64,000 nt of DNA, taken from NCBI RefSeq assembly GCF_010686685.1, contig NZ_JAAGWD010000005.1, positions 62,001 through 126,000 on the forward strand, in the 5' to 3' direction. The DNA is from Pontibacter burrus. GTDB lineage: Bacteria > Bacteroidota > Bacteroidia > Cytophagales > Hymenobacteraceae. Under the pieces are notes generated by a model. It did not search any database. It worked only from the letters and a program-made list of their open reading frames with translations, and was not told the origin of the DNA. The position numbers were made by a program, and so were the translations under genes. Shown one piece after another: positions 27,128-35,844 of this stretch (positions within the stretch are counted from its first letter, which is position 1; each line of letters opens with the position of its first letter).

Positions 27128-30100
27128 ATGCTAAAACGCCAAGAACTGATAAGCAGAACGAAGGGAAATCAGCGCTTATTAACCGGATTTGTATCAGGCC
27201 TATTCATATTTTTTGCGCTCATTTTTGGTATCTCTTACAACATGGAAAGAGAGAATGAGCTAGCGCAGTGGGTACTACAGTCTCAGGAGGAAATTTATCA
27301 GATCGAGAAAACCATCTCGCTGATGAAGGACTATGAAACGAGCTCGCGCGGGTTCCTTTTAACTGGCCTTGATTCTTATGAAAAGCCACTGAAAGACGCA
27401 GCCGAGAGCCTGGATGTTGTTATCAGCCAGCTGGAACTAATGGCTAGTGGTAATAAAATTCAGAAACGGAACCTCGACTCTTTAACCTATTACCTGAAGA
27501 AAAAGGCAGATTTCTCGTCCAAAGTCATTCAGATAAAACGACAGCAGGGGCACGATGCTGCTATGGCCCTTTTCAAAACGAATATTGGCATGCAGTACAT
27601 GGATAAAATCAGGTACCATGCTGATATTATGCACGCACATGCCAGAGCACAGTTAGCACAGCAGAAAGAAGAGAGTAAAACAGCTGTGCAGGCCACCAAC
27701 CGGGTACTAACCGTAGGTGTTATCTTTTTTGGCATCCTGCTGCTATATGCCATCTGGAAAAGCTGGCAACAGGAAAAGGAAAAAAGAGCCGCTTCTACCC
27801 AGCGAAAGGCTGCAGAGCTAAAGTTAAAAGAGTCTGAAAAAAATATGCAGGCCATCCTGAGCAGTTCTCAGGAAGCTATCTATTTACTTGATCTGAACTA
27901 TAGACTGGTACTACTAAATGACCACGCCTATAGCATTATACAGCAGGCTTACGGTGTAGATTGTAAACCGGGAGATGATTTCCGCAAGCTGTTTGATGAT
28001 CAATTAGAAAAAATCGCAGTAATTTATAACCAGGTACTTGAGGGTAAGAAGATAGAAGTGGAAAGAACTTTCCCGTTAGCTGACGGAGAAGCCTACTACA
28101 TTTCTACCTATTTCCCGGTAAAAGACACCGACGGCACCATTATTGGCATCTGCTGCGCCGCCAAAAACATTACGCAGCGCAAGCTCAGCGAAGAAGCCGT
28201 AAAAATCGCAAACGCCGAGAAAGAGGAATACCAGTCGCGCTTTAAAGCTATTCTCGACTACTCTCCACAGGCAGTTCTGATCAAAGACACACAGGGCGAG
28301 CACATCTTCTCTAACAAAGCATTTCATCAGCTTTTTGATTTAGAAGAAAGCGATGTGCCAACCTATAGTTTACAGGCCGTTTTAGATGATGCACCGGTGT
28401 TGGTGGAGTTTTTAGCTACTTATGATGCCGACGGCGGCAGCAACCTGAACTCGAAAGAATGGCAGCAGCAGGTGGTATTGCAAAACGGCCAGGTGCTGGA
28501 AATGGAAATCACCAAATTTCCGCTTTACGACCGCCAGAAACAGCTATTCGGGGTTTGTACGTTGTTTAAAGATATTACCGAGCAGATAAAGCACCAGCAG
28601 CAGTTGGTGGAAGCCCGCGAAAATGCCGAGCAGGCAGAGCGATTGCAGGAGCAGTTTCTGGCTAACATGAGCCACGAGTTGCGCACCCCTATGAATGGCA
28701 TTATTGGCATGGTAAACCTGCTTTTAACTTCTTCTTCTTTGCAACCAGACCAGAAAGGACGCCTCCAGGTTATCAAGCATTCTTCTGACACTTTACTAAA
28801 TCTGATTAACGATATTCTGGACCTTTCTAAAATAAAAGCAGGCATGCTGACGATAGAAAAACTGACGTTTGATTTTAATGACACCATTGCGGGTACCGCT
28901 ATGTTGTTTCGCGAAAAAGCCAGGGAAAAAGGTATTAAACTGGCTGTGTCTGCTGACCCGTTCATTCCAAGATTCCTGACCGGCGACCCGCACCGCTTAA
29001 ACCAGATCCTGAATAATCTGCTGAGTAACGCGGTGAAATTTACAGAGAAAGGCTTTGTGCGTCTGGAAGCGACGCTGCTTAACGAGACAGAAGACCAGGC
29101 TATAGTTGAGTTTATAGTTAGCGATTCAGGTATAGGCATCGATACCAATAAGCTGGAAACGATCTTCGAAAACTTTACGCAGGAGTCTACTGATATTTCG
29201 AGCAAGTATGGCGGTACCGGACTTGGACTGGCCATTACCAAAAGGCTGATCGAGTTACAGGGTGGCGAGATTGCGGTTGAAAGCGTAAAAGACAAAGGCA
29301 CCACCTTTACCTTCACAATAAACTATGGCATTGCCCACGATACCAGCAATGTTGTAGTTACCAACAACCAGGCGGCCACAGCTTTTGTTAAAAAAGACTA
29401 TAGCGGAAAACGTGCGCTTATAGTAGAAGACAACGAGATCAACCAGGCGGTACTTACGTCTTCACTGCATCAGCATAAAATGGAAGCGGTTATTGCGAAC
29501 AATGGCCAGGAAGCCGTGGACCTGCTACATGCCGGCGAGCAATTCGACATTATTTTTATGGACCTGCGCATGCCGGTGATGAATGGCTTCCAGGCAACTG
29601 CTTACATCCGGCAAACGCTGCAACTACAGACACCTATCGTTGTATTGACAGCCAGCGTGTTGCGAAACGAACGCGACCGTTGCCTCGAGATCGGCGCTTC
29701 TGACTACATGGCCAAACCGTTCTCTATCAACGACCTGGCAAAAACCCTGGAGCGTTTTGTTTCGATACAGGCCGAGCCTGCAACTATAGCATCCACTGTT
29801 GAAACTATAGCAAGTAACGCGGCTGAAAAACCTTATAGCATTACCAATTTACTGCAATTAAAGAATACAGATTTCATAAAACGTATTCTGGCACTTTTCA
29901 CGAGTAATCTACCGGAGTACCTGAATGAGCTGAAAGCACTGGCAAGCGTCAATAACAAAGTAGAGTTTCTGGAGAAAGCACATAAAATTAAGGGCAGCCT
30001 TTCGGCCATCCAGATCAATGAACTATACCAGCTTATACTTTTGATGGAAGAAGAAGCTCCGGAGCAGGAACACCTGCATGTATTTGAGCCGCAGATTGAA

Positions 30101-30187
30101 AAATGCCTTGCTTTATACAGAGCACTTATGCCAGCCATTACAACAGAAGTAGAAGCATATCTATCCCTAACAGAAACAGACGCATAG
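27128..30187 (+). CDS. Hybrid sensor histidine kinase with CHASE3, two PAS, receiver and Hpt domains
   Basis: A 1019-residue membrane sensor kinase. Membrane helix 1 is at about 19-40, a CHASE3-like extracytoplasmic sensor at about 41-185 and helix 2 at about 190-212. Then come a coiled coil, two PAS domains (about 235-355 and 370-495), HisKA with His516 (N-M-S-H-E-L-R-T-P-M-N-G), HATPase (N-N-L-L-S-N-A-V-K-F-T and G-T-G-L-G-L-A), a receiver with Asp812 (F-M-D-L-R-M-P-V-M-N-G) and a C-terminal Hpt domain with His952 (K-A-H-K-I-K-G-S). It therefore carries a full His-Asp-His relay. The final acceptor is probably the response regulator 5 bp downstream. Confidence 0.94.
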   Translation: MLKRQELISRTKGNQRLLTGFVSGLFIFFALIFGISYNMERENELAQWVLQSQEEIYQIEKTISLMKDYETSSRGFLLTGLDSYEKPLKDAAESLDVVISQLELMASGNKIQKRNLDSLTYYLKKKADFSSKVIQIKRQQGHDAAMALFKTNIGMQYMDKIRYHADIMHAHARAQLAQQKEESKTAVQATNRVLTVGVIFFGILLLYAIWKSWQQEKEKRAASTQRKAAELKLKESEKNMQAILSSSQEAIYLLDLNYRLVLLNDHAYSIIQQAYGVDCKPGDDFRKLFDDQLEKIAVIYNQVLEGKKIEVERTFPLADGEAYYISTYFPVKDTDGTIIGICCAAKNITQRKLSEEAVKIANAEKEEYQSRFKAILDYSPQAVLIKDTQGEHIFSNKAFHQLFDLEESDVPTYSLQAVLDDAPVLVEFLATYDADGGSNLNSKEWQQQVVLQNGQVLEMEITKFPLYDRQKQLFGVCTLFKDITEQIKHQQQLVEARENAEQAERLQEQFLANMSHELRTPMNGIIGMVNLLLTSSSLQPDQKGRLQVIKHSSDTLLNLINDILDLSKIKAGMLTIEKLTFDFNDTIAGTAMLFREKAREKGIKLAVSADPFIPRFLTGDPHRLNQILNNLLSNAVKFTEKGFVRLEATLLNETEDQAIVEFIVSDSGIGIDTNKLETIFENFTQESTDISSKYGGTGLGLAITKRLIELQGGEIAVESVKDKGTTFTFTINYGIAHDTSNVVVTNNQAATAFVKKDYSGKRALIVEDNEINQAVLTSSLHQHKMEAVIANNGQEAVDLLHAGEQFDIIFMDLRMPVMNGFQATAYIRQTLQLQTPIVVLTASVLRNERDRCLEIGASDYMAKPFSINDLAKTLERFVSIQAEPATIASTVETIASNAAEKPYSITNLLQLKNTDFIKRILALFTSNLPEYLNELKALASVNNKVEFLEKAHKIKGSLSAIQINELYQLILLMEEEAPEQEHLHVFEPQIEKCLALYRALMPAITTEVEAYLSLTETDA

Positions 30188-30192
30188 TTACC

Positions 30193-30555
30193 ATGAAGAT
30201 TTTAATTGCAGAAGACGAGCCGATTACGCTGGCCACCATGGAATTTCGTCTGGTGAAAGACGGGCACGAAGTGATCAGTACAGAAAATGGCCAGGATGCG
30301 CTTGCGAAGTTAACAGAAGTTACGCCGGATCTGGTTATTACGGATATTATGATGCCGTTTGCGTCGGGGCTGGAAGTGCTGAGCGCTGTGAAGAAGCTGA
30401 ATGCTAACATTCCGGTGATCGTGTTGTCGGCCATGGGGCAGGAAAATGTGGTGCTTGAGGCTTTTACTTTAGGCGCTGATGACTACATTACAAAACCTTT
30501 CAGCCCGAACGAACTGGCCCTGCGTGTAAAGCGGTTCTCGCTGCGGACTTCTTAA
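30193..30555 (+). CDS. Single-domain response regulator
   Basis: A 120-residue CheY-like receiver with no output domain. The acidic pocket is E7-D8, the phospho-acceptor Asp51 (V-I-T-D-I-M-M-P) and the conserved Lys lies in I-T-K-P-F-S-P-N-E-L. I place the start at ATG 30193, since a longer frame from 30103 would overlap the kinase gene by 85 bp without homology. It should take phosphate from the kinase's Hpt domain and act by protein contact, perhaps on the HEAT-repeat or glycosyltransferase membrane proteins that follow. Confidence 0.9.
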   Translation: MKILIAEDEPITLATMEFRLVKDGHEVISTENGQDALAKLTEVTPDLVITDIMMPFASGLEVLSAVKKLNANIPVIVLSAMGQENVVLEAFTLGADDYITKPFSPNELALRVKRFSLRTS

Positions 30556-30561
30556 CTATAG

Positions 30562-31599
30562 TTGGTAAAACAAGTGACTTCAATCCTCTCTACAGCACTT
30601 CAGCAGTTAGCGCGCTTTACCAGCATCGAGCTGTTTTTTATCGCTATCAGTGTGCTCGCCACGATCATTATTACCCTGATCGGCGCCATGCTGTACATTA
30701 TGCTGGCGAAAAAGAACATTTCCAACCGGGAGGCGCAACTGCAGCAACAGTTTAAATACTGGCTGGTGAGCATTATTCTGCAGGACGCCGACAAGCAGCA
30801 ACGCTTTGAGATACCTGAAGACATAAAACCATTGGTACATCGCCGCTTTGCCCGGAAAGCCTTGTTAGCCGAATTGATCCGTTTGAAAAATGACCTGAGC
30901 GGCCAATCTGGCGACAACCTCATCAAGCTGTACAACGAGCTGCAGCTAGACAGACTTTCGGCGTACGATATGCGCAACGGCAGGTGGTTTGAAAAGGCCA
31001 AAGGCATTCAGGAACTGGCCGTAATGGAGCAGAAAGCCTACATCGACGAGATCTATCCGTTAGCCAACCACCGTCACCCGATGGTGCGTATGGAGGCACA
31101 GATTGCTTTAGTATACCTTCTACAATACGAAGGCCTCTCCTTCTTCGAAAACCTGAAGTACCCGCTTACTGAATGGCACCAGATTAAGCTGCTACAGTTA
31201 CTGGCAAACCAACCAATTTCTTCCGAAACTATAGTTACCAGTTGGCTCAACTCTCCTAACCCAAGTGTGGTGCAGTTCACGCTTAAGCTCATTGCCGAGC
31301 AGCATGCCACCCAGTTTCAGAATGATGTGATTTCCTGCTTAAGCCACCCGGATGATGCCGTGCGCAGACAGGCCATCGCTTGTTTGGGTGAGATCCCATC
31401 TGAACCAGCTGCTACCGCCCTACGAACGCACTATACCAACGAAAGCTGCAAGGTTCTGCAGCTAACAATCCTTTCAGGATTGATGAAAACAGGTACCGCA
31501 GGCGAGCTGCCTTTTCTGCAGGAACTACAGTTAGCGCCAGACGAAAGCGTACGATTGGCTGCCATGAAAACCATGCAGCACCTGCAACAGCAAGCATAA
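30562..31599 (+). CDS. HEAT-repeat membrane protein
   Basis: A 345-residue protein with one N-terminal membrane helix (about 22-47) and a cytoplasmic alpha-solenoid: helical pairs from about 95 to 340, with clear HEAT-like units such as H-P-M-V-R-M-E-A-Q-I-A-L, H-P-D-D-A-V-R-R-Q-A-I-A-C-L-G and D-E-S-V-R-L-A-A-M-K-T-M. The start is uncertain: TTG at 30562 or GTG at 30574, both in frame, with no ATG nearby. It lies between the response regulator and the glycosyltransferase, and could be the scaffold that passes the phospho-signal to polymer synthesis. That role is inference. Confidence 0.82.
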   Translation: MVKQVTSILSTALQQLARFTSIELFFIAISVLATIIITLIGAMLYIMLAKKNISNREAQLQQQFKYWLVSIILQDADKQQRFEIPEDIKPLVHRRFARKALLAELIRLKNDLSGQSGDNLIKLYNELQLDRLSAYDMRNGRWFEKAKGIQELAVMEQKAYIDEIYPLANHRHPMVRMEAQIALVYLLQYEGLSFFENLKYPLTEWHQIKLLQLLANQPISSETIVTSWLNSPNPSVVQFTLKLIAEQHATQFQNDVISCLSHPDDAVRRQAIACLGEIPSEPAATALRTHYTNESCKVLQLTILSGLMKTGTAGELPFLQELQLAPDESVRLAAMKTMQHLQQQA

Positions 31600-31647
31600 A
31601 CAAACTATAGTTCAGACTTTTAGCTAACCCAAATACCGAATTACTAC

Positions 31648-33078
31648 ATGGCGTTTTTATACAATCTGTTTCACTATGGACTGCTGATCTATGCTGTTTC
31701 CATGCTGAGTTGTTATATTTTCCTGGGTACACTGGCTATAGTTGAAGCAGTTAAATACCTCCGCCGCAGCCGCCTCACTAACTATAACCTGCTGGCATCC
31801 TCTCCTTTTGCGCCATCGGTCAGCATCCTGGCCCCGGCTTACAACGAAGGCGCCAACATCATCGAAAACGTACGCTCGCTGCTCAGCATCTACTACAACA
31901 ACCTGGAGCTGATCGTGATAAACGATGGCAGCAAAGACGACTCGATGGCAAAGCTGATTCAGGCCTATCAACTGGAGCCTGTGCAGCTGAACTACCACCA
32001 GCAACTGGCAACCAAAAAGGTAAAAGCCGTTTATAAAAGCACCAACCCGGTATACAGCAAGCTACTGGTTATTGATAAGGAAAATGGCGGTAAGGCCGAT
32101 GCGCTTAATTCCGGCATAAACCTGGCTACTAATCAGTATCTGGTTTGCATTGATGTGGATTGCATTTTGGAGCAGGATGCGTTGCTGAAGCTTGTAAAGC
32201 CTTTCATGGACCAGACCGATAAAAAGGTAATTGCAACAGGTGGCGTAGTGCGAATTGCCAATTCCTGCGTCTTCAAAAACGGGAAACTGATAGACGTTAA
32301 CTTACCGAAAGATTTTCTGCCACGCGTGCAGGCACTGGAATATATCCGGGCGTTTTTGCTTGGCCGCATGGCCTGGAGCAACCTGAATGGGTTATTGCTG
32401 ATTTCCGGTGCGTTTGGCGCGTTTGACAGGCAGGTAGCTATTGATGCCGGTGGCTACAACCATAATACCGTTGGCGAAGACATGGAGCTGGTAGTGCGTA
32501 TGCGCCGCTACATGGCAGACCGTAAAATTCCGTATAAAGTAGCCTTCATACCAGACCCACTGTGCTGGACAGAAGCACCGGCCAGCTACCAGATCTTGGG
32601 CAGGCAACGTAACCGCTGGATGCGCGGAACCATCGAAACGCTTAGCATGCACCGCAAGCTTTTCCTGAACCCGAAGTATGGCGTACTGGGCTTGATGAGC
32701 TATCCTTACTGGCTGTTTTATGAGCTTCTCGCGCCTATTATTGAGTTTACCGGTTTCGTGATCTTCCTGATTCTGGCGTTTATGGGCTACATTAACTGGC
32801 CATTCTTTGCCGTGCTGACGGCCTTCATCCTGATCTTTGGCTGGCTATTTTCTACGTTTGCGATACTGATGGAAGTGGCTACCTTTAACCAGTACAAAAA
32901 GCGGGGCGAACTACGCAAACTTATCCTGACAGCTATAGTTGAGCCCTTCGCTTTTCACCCGTTTGTAGTGTGGTCATCTATCAAAGGCATCTGGGATTTG
33001 CTGCGCAAGAAAAACTCGTGGGGCGAAATGACGCGCCAGGGCTTTAACACGGCTCCAACCGAAGCTCCCAAAGCTTAA
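31648..33078 (+). CDS. Processive family 2 glycosyltransferase (PgaC/NodC/BcsA-like)
   Basis: A 476-residue inner-membrane glycosyltransferase. Two N-terminal hydrophobic segments (about 5-36) precede a GT2 domain with V-I-N-D-G-S-K-D-D-S, the D-x-D motif (I-D-V-D-C-I), the base motif G-E-D-M-E-L and the processive signature Q-R-N-R-W. Three or more helices follow (about 350-440), which form the polymer channel. No PilZ domain is present, so direct c-di-GMP control is not indicated. Family members make poly-GlcNAc, hyaluronan-like or cellulose-like chains. A YaiO-type outer-membrane gene lies convergently 12 bp away. Confidence 0.92.
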   Translation: MAFLYNLFHYGLLIYAVSMLSCYIFLGTLAIVEAVKYLRRSRLTNYNLLASSPFAPSVSILAPAYNEGANIIENVRSLLSIYYNNLELIVINDGSKDDSMAKLIQAYQLEPVQLNYHQQLATKKVKAVYKSTNPVYSKLLVIDKENGGKADALNSGINLATNQYLVCIDVDCILEQDALLKLVKPFMDQTDKKVIATGGVVRIANSCVFKNGKLIDVNLPKDFLPRVQALEYIRAFLLGRMAWSNLNGLLLISGAFGAFDRQVAIDAGGYNHNTVGEDMELVVRMRRYMADRKIPYKVAFIPDPLCWTEAPASYQILGRQRNRWMRGTIETLSMHRKLFLNPKYGVLGLMSYPYWLFYELLAPIIEFTGFVIFLILAFMGYINWPFFAVLTAFILIFGWLFSTFAILMEVATFNQYKKRGELRKLILTAIVEPFAFHPFVVWSSIKGIWDLLRKKNSWGEMTRQGFNTAPTEAPKA

Positions 33079-33090
33079 GCAAACTATAGT

Positions 33091-34422
33091 TTAAAACCGG
33101 AATTGGTAAAGTGTAGAAATATTCAGTTGGTTGCCTTTTGTTTCGGGTTGGTATTCTACGTTTTCATAAGTGCTGTTCAAGGAGAAAATGTGTCGCTTGG
33201 CAACTGCAAACCTGTAGCCGCCCCCTATCCGGAACGACTGTAGTTTCTCATTGCTGTTTAACCTTACAGCCTGCGAGCGGTCATCCGGCGACACGCCCCA
33301 GCCAACTATAAGCGAGGCGTAGTTATCAGCTCCTTTCAGGTAATAGCGTGTGGTTAAACTATAGGCGTTTGCTACGCTGTTATTTCCCTGCGTCAGGAAG
33401 GTTCTTCCATTAATCCAGAAGTTCTGAATGTACTTGCTCACCGAGAAAGTATATGACCAGAGAGACTCATCGAAACGCAGAAACCGGGCTCCCGCTTCAA
33501 CTTCCCAGGCCTTCGGCAAATTGGCGTACAACGACAACCCCGCTCTCACTTTCGGGAAAACTGGCAGATCGGCAGAGTAAGCAAAACTGGTATAGGTATA
33601 GAATGTCCTGGAAAGCCTCGGGTAAGCATCCGCTTCAAACTGCCAGCCTTTGGTAGCAAACCTGTTGGCGTAGTTCACACGTCCGGTTACAGGACCTATT
33701 TTAGTCTGCCTGCCGTAACTGATACCTGCCAAATGCCAGGCATCCGCAAACTGCTCGTCAAAATAGGTATAGTCGTAGGTTAGCTCTAAGCGGTTCTCAT
33801 AACTATACTCGCGTAGTTGGCTGGTTAAGGCAAGCAACTGGTCATTGTTGGGGTCGCCTGCTAAAAGGCTGTCTGCTACACTATAGGCTTGCTTATAGTT
33901 GGCCTTCGCTGCCAGTACGGTAGCTTTCCGGGTCATCAGCCCCCGCGACTGCGGATGTTGTGTTAAGCCGGCTGAAAGGTACTGAAGCGCTTCGTCGTAT
34001 TGTTTCTCAAAATATAGCACATCTGCTAAAGCCTGCGCCGCATCTTCGTAAGCAGGCATCTGCCCGTACGCCTTATTTAGTTCAGCTATAGCAGAGTCGG
34101 CGGCGCCGTTCCAGTAATGCAGTCGGCCCAGCAAAATACGGGCATCTATGTACTGCGGGTCCTGCTGCAATACCTGTTTGCATAGTTGGATGGCCTGTCT
34201 ATAGTTCTTCTCTTTAAAAGCAATTTCCCGGGCTCTCAGAAAATCAGCTTCAGGTGTAGATTGCCCGAAACTATAAGTCGAAAACCAGGCTGCAAAAGCC
34301 AGTAATGTAAGCGTTATTTTAATAGCTTTGGAAGTAAAGCTGCCGGTGAATAAAGTTAAAGAAGCGCTCAAGTTGAATAGCATAATTTGATGTACCGAAG
34401 GTAAAACATTTTCATAAATCAA
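33091..34422 (-). CDS. YaiO family outer-membrane beta-barrel protein with TPR domain
   Basis: A 443-residue outer-membrane protein. The N-terminal region has a signal-like hydrophobic stretch (about 34-53, ending Y-S-F-G-Q), then three or four TPR-like units (about 58-210, e.g. Y-I-D-A-R-I-L-L-G-R-L-H-Y-W-N-G), then a beta barrel of the YaiO type (from about 215, R-L-E-L-T-Y-D-Y-T-Y-F-D-E-Q-F) ending in Y-Q-F-R-F. The true start may be the in-frame ATG at 34383, which gives a more usual signal. TPR plus barrel is the arrangement of PgaA/BcsC exporters, so this may secrete the polymer made by the convergent GT2. Confidence 0.85.
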   Translation of the reverse strand: MIYENVLPSVHQIMLFNLSASLTLFTGSFTSKAIKITLTLLAFAAWFSTYSFGQSTPEADFLRAREIAFKEKNYRQAIQLCKQVLQQDPQYIDARILLGRLHYWNGAADSAIAELNKAYGQMPAYEDAAQALADVLYFEKQYDEALQYLSAGLTQHPQSRGLMTRKATVLAAKANYKQAYSVADSLLAGDPNNDQLLALTSQLREYSYENRLELTYDYTYFDEQFADAWHLAGISYGRQTKIGPVTGRVNYANRFATKGWQFEADAYPRLSRTFYTYTSFAYSADLPVFPKVRAGLSLYANLPKAWEVEAGARFLRFDESLWSYTFSVSKYIQNFWINGRTFLTQGNNSVANAYSLTTRYYLKGADNYASLIVGWGVSPDDRSQAVRLNSNEKLQSFRIGGGYRFAVAKRHIFSLNSTYENVEYQPETKGNQLNISTLYQFRF

Positions 34423-34493
34423 CGTGCCTTTCGGAATCAGTTCCCAAAAATTACTTCAATCTAATGGTTTCATCCTTTGATCTATTGAAATTG

Positions 34494-34526
34494 AAAAGCC
34501 GCCTCATATAAAATGGAGCGGCTTTT
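34494..34526 (-). terminator. Hairpin terminator after the metallopeptidase gene
   Basis: A 9-bp stem AAAAGCCGC (34494-34502) / GCGGCTTTT (34518-34526) with T-rich sequence on both sides. It lies 110 bp downstream of the metallopeptidase stop (34638) and upstream of the YaiO start, so it separates the two minus-strand genes. Confidence 0.75.
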
Positions 34527-34637
34527 AATTTGATAAATTCTTTAAGCAAACAGGCTCGTTTTGTTAATGCCTCCAATCTATTCCTATAGCTTCACTCTTC
34601 AGGGAAGAACCTGTTCTACCAAAACCCTGCTGCTGAA

Positions 34638-35537
34638 CTATAGCTCAGTGGCATTAAAAGTATCGCCCTGCGACACATCACCTGTATCAAAGCCTTTTTT
34701 GAACCAACGCACACGCTGGGCAGAGGTTCCGTGCGTGAAGGAGTCGGGCACAACTCTACCTGTAGCTTGCTTCTGCAGGCGGTCGTCGCCGATGGCACTG
34801 GCAGCATTCAGGGCTTCTTCCAGGTCGCCGGGTTCCATAAAACCTGTTGCCCGCTGAGTATGGTGCGCCCACACACCAGCATAAAAGTCGGCCTGTAGTT
34901 CTAACCGTACCATCAGTTTGTTAAAATCGGTTTCGGATAACCTGCTACGCATAGCGTTTACCTGGTCCATGGTTCCCATTAATTTCTGGATATGGTGCCC
35001 TACCTCGTGGCCAACCACATAGGCCTGGGCAAAATCCCCTTTAGCACCAAGCTTGTTTTCCATTTCACTAAAAAAGCTCAGATCGATATACAGCTTTTCA
35101 TCGCCCGGACAATAAAATGGTCCTGTGGCTGAAGAGGAAAGTCCGCAGGCAGAACTTACCTGCCCGGAGTAAAATACTAAGGTGGGTTCTCTATATCCAT
35201 CTAGCAGCTTGTTCCAGACATCTTCCGTATCTGCCAGCACAACCGCCGTCTGGTCTTCCAGTGCCTGCTCCTGAGGACTTGGCTGGTAATCTACTGACTG
35301 TGCGTATTGAGGTTCTCCACCCAAAAACTGCTGTAGGAGCGCAATAGGGTTGGTGCCAGTCAAAAACATCAGCACCACCAGTATGGCCACTATAATAAGC
35401 CCCACTTTTGAGAAAAGGAGCCTGAACAAAGGGACAAGCGGCATGGGACTTATGCCTCTGCCACCCCCGAAACCACCGGCTGACTGGCCTCTCCGGTCTT
35501 CTATATTGCTACTTTTTCTTCTGCCTTGCCATTTCAT
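34638..35537 (-). CDS. YpfJ-type neutral zinc metallopeptidase
   Basis: A 299-residue membrane-anchored protein of the KPN_02809/YpfJ neutral zinc metallopeptidase family. The N-terminus has the family's M-K-W-Q-G-R-R-K-S-S-N-I-E-D-R-R-G start and a Gly-rich linker; a membrane helix runs about 38-60; the catalytic domain has Y-C-P-G-D-E-K-L-Y-I-D and the zinc site H-E-V-G-H (177-181), followed by the E-L-Q-A-D-F-Y-A-G-V-W-A region. Substrates are unknown. It is a single gene, divergent from the sulfur module. Confidence 0.92.
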   Translation of the reverse strand: MKWQGRRKSSNIEDRRGQSAGGFGGGRGISPMPLVPLFRLLFSKVGLIIVAILVVLMFLTGTNPIALLQQFLGGEPQYAQSVDYQPSPQEQALEDQTAVVLADTEDVWNKLLDGYREPTLVFYSGQVSSACGLSSSATGPFYCPGDEKLYIDLSFFSEMENKLGAKGDFAQAYVVGHEVGHHIQKLMGTMDQVNAMRSRLSETDFNKLMVRLELQADFYAGVWAHHTQRATGFMEPGDLEEALNAASAIGDDRLQKQATGRVVPDSFTHGTSAQRVRWFKKGFDTGDVSQGDTFNATEL

Positions 35538-35749
35538 AGAATGCTTAATTTAATGAAGTGAGTTATACTCATTTTTATTGTTTTCTGCTTTACCACTAAA
35601 AGCCTTTACCGGCATCTGAACTGTATAACGGTGTATAGCTTTACTTGGATGTGTGCATTTGCTTTGCAGGAGTTTGTGCGTGAAGAGCTCTAATGAAATC
35701 GATGTTAAAACGGCCAGCTAAGCGGCAGGTTAATAGATGATTTTCCTGT
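35538..35749. other. Spacer between the metallopeptidase and the sulfur module
   Basis: About 210 bp between divergent units. The metallopeptidase promoter should lie here but is not obvious. The persulfide dioxygenase promoter starts at 35750, so the whole gene-free stretch reaches to 35844. Confidence 0.4.
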
Positions 35750-35793
35750 GTGACAATCGTCACTGAACTGGCGGCGCCTGCAGGCTATCTTTG
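35750..35793 (+). promoter_or_regulatory. Crp/Fnr-type operator and -7 box of the persulfide dioxygenase gene
   Basis: GTGA-CAATCG-TCAC (35750-35763) is a perfect GTGA-N6-TCAC dyad, followed by TGAACTGGC. After 22 bases comes TATCTTTG (35786-35793), a perfect TAnnTTTG -7 box, then TACT. There is no -33 TTG, which fits a promoter that depends on an activator. If transcription begins about 5 nt after the box, the dyad centre is near -41.5. The same layout occurs at 38160 and 39091. Confidence 0.82.
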
Positions 35794-35844
35794 TACTATA
35801 AAATATTGCAACTGGATATTCAACAAACTATAAATCAAGCAATC

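Noticed and set aside
28525..29316. 263-codon minus-strand ORF opposite the hybrid kinase
   Set aside because: Antisense shadow of the kinase HisKA/HATPase region; Ser-rich and without recognisable domains.
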